A DNA stretch of 8,205 bases, taken from positions 1-8,205 of the forward strand of contig JAAUSP010000329.1 in the NCBI GenBank assembly GCA_012032575.1, read 5' to 3'. The stretch comes from Anaerolineales bacterium. GTDB taxonomy: Bacteria; Chloroflexota; Anaerolineae; 4572-78; J111. Under the pieces are notes generated by a model that saw only the letters and a program-made list of their open reading frames with translations, ran no database searches and was not told where the DNA came from. Below are positions 6,602 through 8,205 of this stretch, in pieces; the stretch's first letter is position 1, and each line of letters opens with the position of its first letter. The position numbers were made by a program, and so were the translations under genes.

Positions 6602-7251
6602 GTGAATTCGAGTTTTATATGGCTGTGTTGCAGGCTTTAGAGTCCATCGGCGCGCGTTATATGGTGGTCGGCGCTTATGGGGCCAGCGCCTATGGAGTCA
6701 GCCGCAGTACTCATGATATTGATCTGATAGTTGACCTCGATAGCAAAGCCTGCGATGCTCTATCCGCCCATTTCCCCCTCCCCCGCTATTATGCTGACCC
6801 AGATCACTTTCGCAATTCGATACATTTGGGTATTATGTTCAATATTATTGACACCTCCCTTGGACTTAAAGCCGATTTGGTACCGCTATCGCGTGAACCA
6901 GAATATCGCCAAGCGTTTGCCCACCGCATCCGAGCTATTGTGGTCGATTCCCAGGGGAATGAATTTGAAATCTGGTGCGCCCGACCAGAAGATATTATTA
7001 TTGGCAAACTTCGCGCCTGGCAAGAAGGTCGCTCCGCCAAACACCCATCCGATATTTACGCGATGCTGAATTTTTTGCTGTCCGGTCTCGGCCAAATTGA
7101 CCTTGACCTAAATAACGTCACCCGTCAGGCCGATCGAGTTGGGTCGGAGGCGTTAGCTCTCTGGAGCGATTTGGTAAGTCGCGCCCAAACTGAGGTTAAG
7201 CAGCGCCCGCCATTTGAAGGCCCCACTCAAGAATCTGATGAAACAGCCTAA
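6598..7251 (+). CDS. Nucleotidyltransferase (DNA polymerase beta superfamily, AbiEii/MNT-like)
   Basis: The protein has 217 residues. The N-terminal half has the superfamily core: ARYMVVGAYGASAYGVSR (about 19-36) in place of the usual GG-x-A motif, HDIDLIVD (39-46) with the two metal-binding Asp, and LKADLVPL (90-97) with a likely third Asp. EDIIIGKLRAWQ (131-142), with its Lys, and HPSDIYAML match the helical part seen in AbiEii-like and other minimal nucleotidyltransferases. Members transfer nucleotides to RNA or protein in toxin-antitoxin and abortive infection systems; the target here is unknown. It overlaps the upstream small gene by 4 bases and the aroK start by 14 bases (7238-7251), so it is built into the operon. 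Its composition is closer to the aro genes than to the AT-rich insert. Some relatives are plain uncharacterised nucleotidyltransferases, so a toxin role is not certain. Confidence 0.82.
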   Translation: MSEFEFYMAVLQALESIGARYMVVGAYGASAYGVSRSTHDIDLIVDLDSKACDALSAHFPLPRYYADPDHFRNSIHLGIMFNIIDTSLGLKADLVPLSREPEYRQAFAHRIRAIVVDSQGNEFEIWCARPEDIIIGKLRAWQEGRSAKHPSDIYAMLNFLLSGLGQIDLDLNNVTRQADRVGSEALALWSDLVSRAQTEVKQRPPFEGPTQESDETA

Positions 7252-7764
7252 AAATATCATCCTCACCGGCTTTATGGGCACGGGCAAATCCACCGTCGGG
7301 TGCTTGGTGGCAGCAGAACTGGGGCGCGAATTTGTAGACATGGACACCCTCATCGAGCAGCGTGAGGGCCGCCCCATTGCCCAAATTTTTGCCGACAGCG
7401 GCGAAGCCTATTTCCGGCAGCTTGAAGCCGGCCTCTGCCGCGAATTGGCGGCGCGAGAAGGGCTGGTCATCGCCACTGGCGGTGGGGCGCTGGTGACGGA
7501 AGCCAACCTGCGGGTGATGGGGTCGAGCGGGCTAGTCATCTGCCTGGACTGCGCCCCGGCCAAGCGCTGGTGGCAGCGCATCGGCCAGAGCGAGGACCGG
7601 CCCATGCTGGCGGAGCAAGACGAGGGCCGCTTTGCTCGCCTGGCCGCCTTACTGGAGCAGCGTGCCCCCGCTATGGCCGGATCAGGCATCACGTGGATGT
7701 CACCGATCTCTCACCCGAGGCAGCGGCCAAGCGAATCTGCGAATGGGCGAATGGCGAATCATAA
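7238..7764 (+). CDS. aroK: Shikimate kinase, frameshifted near the 3' end
   Basis: The kinase phosphorylates shikimate with ATP to shikimate-3-phosphate. From the ATG at 7238 (MKQPKNIILTGFMGTGKST) it shows Walker A GFMGTGKST, DMD for shikimate binding, EAYFRQLEAGLCREL with the conserved FR-x-x-E, IATGGGALV, and RPML with the lid Arg. The frame then breaks: the sense reading APRYGRIRHHVDVTDLSPEA resumes one frame over from 7669. Adding one C to the C5 run at 7665-7669 restores it, ending at TAA 7762-7764. Without repair, translation runs to 7807 through unrelated sequence. The repaired length, about 175 residues, is normal. The last residues (about CEWANGES) come from the left arm of the repeat at 7739-7792. 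A TTG at 7214 could extend the gene upstream but would add no conserved residues. Confidence 0.92.
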
Positions 7765-7792
7765 ACATTCGCCATTCGCCCATTCGCCATTC
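7739..7792. repeat. Perfect 21-bp hairpin of GCGAATG units between aroK and aroB
   Basis: The left arm 7739-7759 is an exact reverse complement of the right arm 7767-7787, with a 7-base loop CATAAAC. Each arm is itself a run of GCGAATG/GGCGAAT units, and the right side has one extra unit to 7792. The left arm lies inside the repaired aroK coding end and the aroK stop lies in the loop. The right arm stops 7 bases before the aroB ribosome site. A T5 run follows only at 7801-7805, too far for a standard intrinsic terminator, so the RNA hairpin is more likely to protect the transcript or tune aroB translation (inference). Confidence 0.88.
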
Positions 7793-7794
7793 AT

Positions 7795-7800
7795 AAAGGA
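7795..7800 (+). promoter_or_regulatory. Ribosome binding site of aroB
   Basis: AAAGGA lies 6 bases before the ATG at 7807, just outside the 21-bp hairpin. It supports this start even though the frame breaks soon after. Confidence 0.6.
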
Positions 7801-7806
7801 TTTTTG

Positions 7807-8205
7807 ATGCAAACTATTACCGTCACCCATCCCAGCGGCAGCTATCCCATTTTCTGGGCGAAGGAACGCTAACCCAAACCGGCCCCAACCTGGCCGAGTT
7901 GGGTTATAAAGGCCGCTGCGCCCTTGTCACCAATGAGCCGGTGGGCCGGCATCACGCCGCGCCTTTGCTGGCGAGTCTGAGCGCCGCCGGATTTGAACCG
8001 GTCTGCCTGACCATCCCCGACGGCGAACCGTTCAAAACACTGGAAACTGTCGCCGGCCTGTACGAACAACTGGTCGAGGCCAAACTCGACCGGCGCAGCC
8101 CGATCATTGCTCTGGGCGGTGGGGTGCTGGGCGACACCACCGGTTTTGCCGCCGCCACCTACCTGCGCGGTGTGCCCTTTGTGCAAATCCCCACCACCCT
8201 CCTGG
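7807..8205 (+). CDS. aroB: 3-dehydroquinate synthase, 5' part, frameshifted, cut by window end
   Basis: The enzyme converts DAHP to 3-dehydroquinate with NAD and a divalent metal. The ATG frame reads MQTITVTHPSGSYPIF and then meets a stop at 7870-7872. Adding one T to the T4 run 7850-7853 gives SYPIFLGEGTLTQTG and an open frame to the window end. That frame shows LVTNEPVG, IPDGEPFKTLETV (the GE-x-x-K-T-L motif), LDRRSPIIALGGGVLGDTTGFAAATYLRG (the NAD-binding GGG-V-x-GD) and VPFVQIPTTLL. These are textbook AroB N-terminal motifs, so the single-base deletion is probably a sequencing error. The metal-binding C-terminal half lies outside the window. Confidence 0.92.

Noticed and set aside
7739..7805. 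Intrinsic terminator after aroK
   Set aside because: The hairpin is strong, but its T5 run begins 13 bases after the stem, beyond the aroB ribosome site; it also belongs to a repeat family.

Overview
The window is a bacterial shikimate-pathway (aromatic amino acid / chorismate) gene cluster, all on the + strand, in the order aroA (3' part) - aroE - [three-gene insert] - aroC - [two-gene insert] - aroK - aroB (5' part). The aro genes are GC-rich. The cluster order, the protein style and the mosaic heptamer/octamer repeats suggest an environmental Chloroflexota (Anaerolineae-like) bacterium, possibly a metagenome contig. That placement is inference with modest confidence; no rRNA or other marker gene is present.

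Region by region: 1-899 is the EPSP synthase gene aroA, cut by the window start and broken by two single-base indels. 885-959 is a short-tandem inverted repeat that supplies the last aroA codons and fills most of the gap to aroE (975-1868). 1929-5005 is a clearly AT-richer block of three tightly coupled genes: a DUF262-family protein, an AAA/ABC-type ATPase with a DUF3696 C-terminus, and a 269-residue protein I cannot assign. 5014-6345 is chorismate synthase aroC, which carries an in-frame repeat-derived insertion of about 37 codons. 6347-7251 is a second accessory unit, an 84-residue unknown protein coupled to a nucleotidyltransferase of the DNA polymerase beta superfamily. 7238-7764 is shikimate kinase aroK with a frameshift near its 3' end. 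7739-7792 is a repeat with a perfect 21-bp hairpin, followed by aroB from 7807 to the window end, frameshifted near codon 15.

Functionally, AroB, AroE, AroK, AroA and AroC are five of the enzymes leading from DAHP to chorismate, so the backbone is one biosynthetic operon. The two inserted units have no obvious metabolic link to it. The first resembles a defence or genetic-conflict cassette: a DUF262 domain, as in the GmrSD, SspE and BrxU nuclease systems, beside a solitary ABC-type ATPase and an unknown possible effector. The second resembles a toxin-antitoxin-like nucleotidyltransferase pair. Both sit in the operon's reading direction with overlaps or gaps of a few bases, so they are probably co-transcribed with the aro genes. 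The main candidate for an undescribed system is the 1929-5005 triad, especially its third gene.

The four indels in aroA, aroK and aroB lie at or next to single-base runs and each is repaired by one base. Sequencing or assembly error is therefore more likely than real pseudogenes. No stretch longer than 300 bases lacks a gene. I see no tRNA, rRNA, CRISPR array, integrase or transposase.
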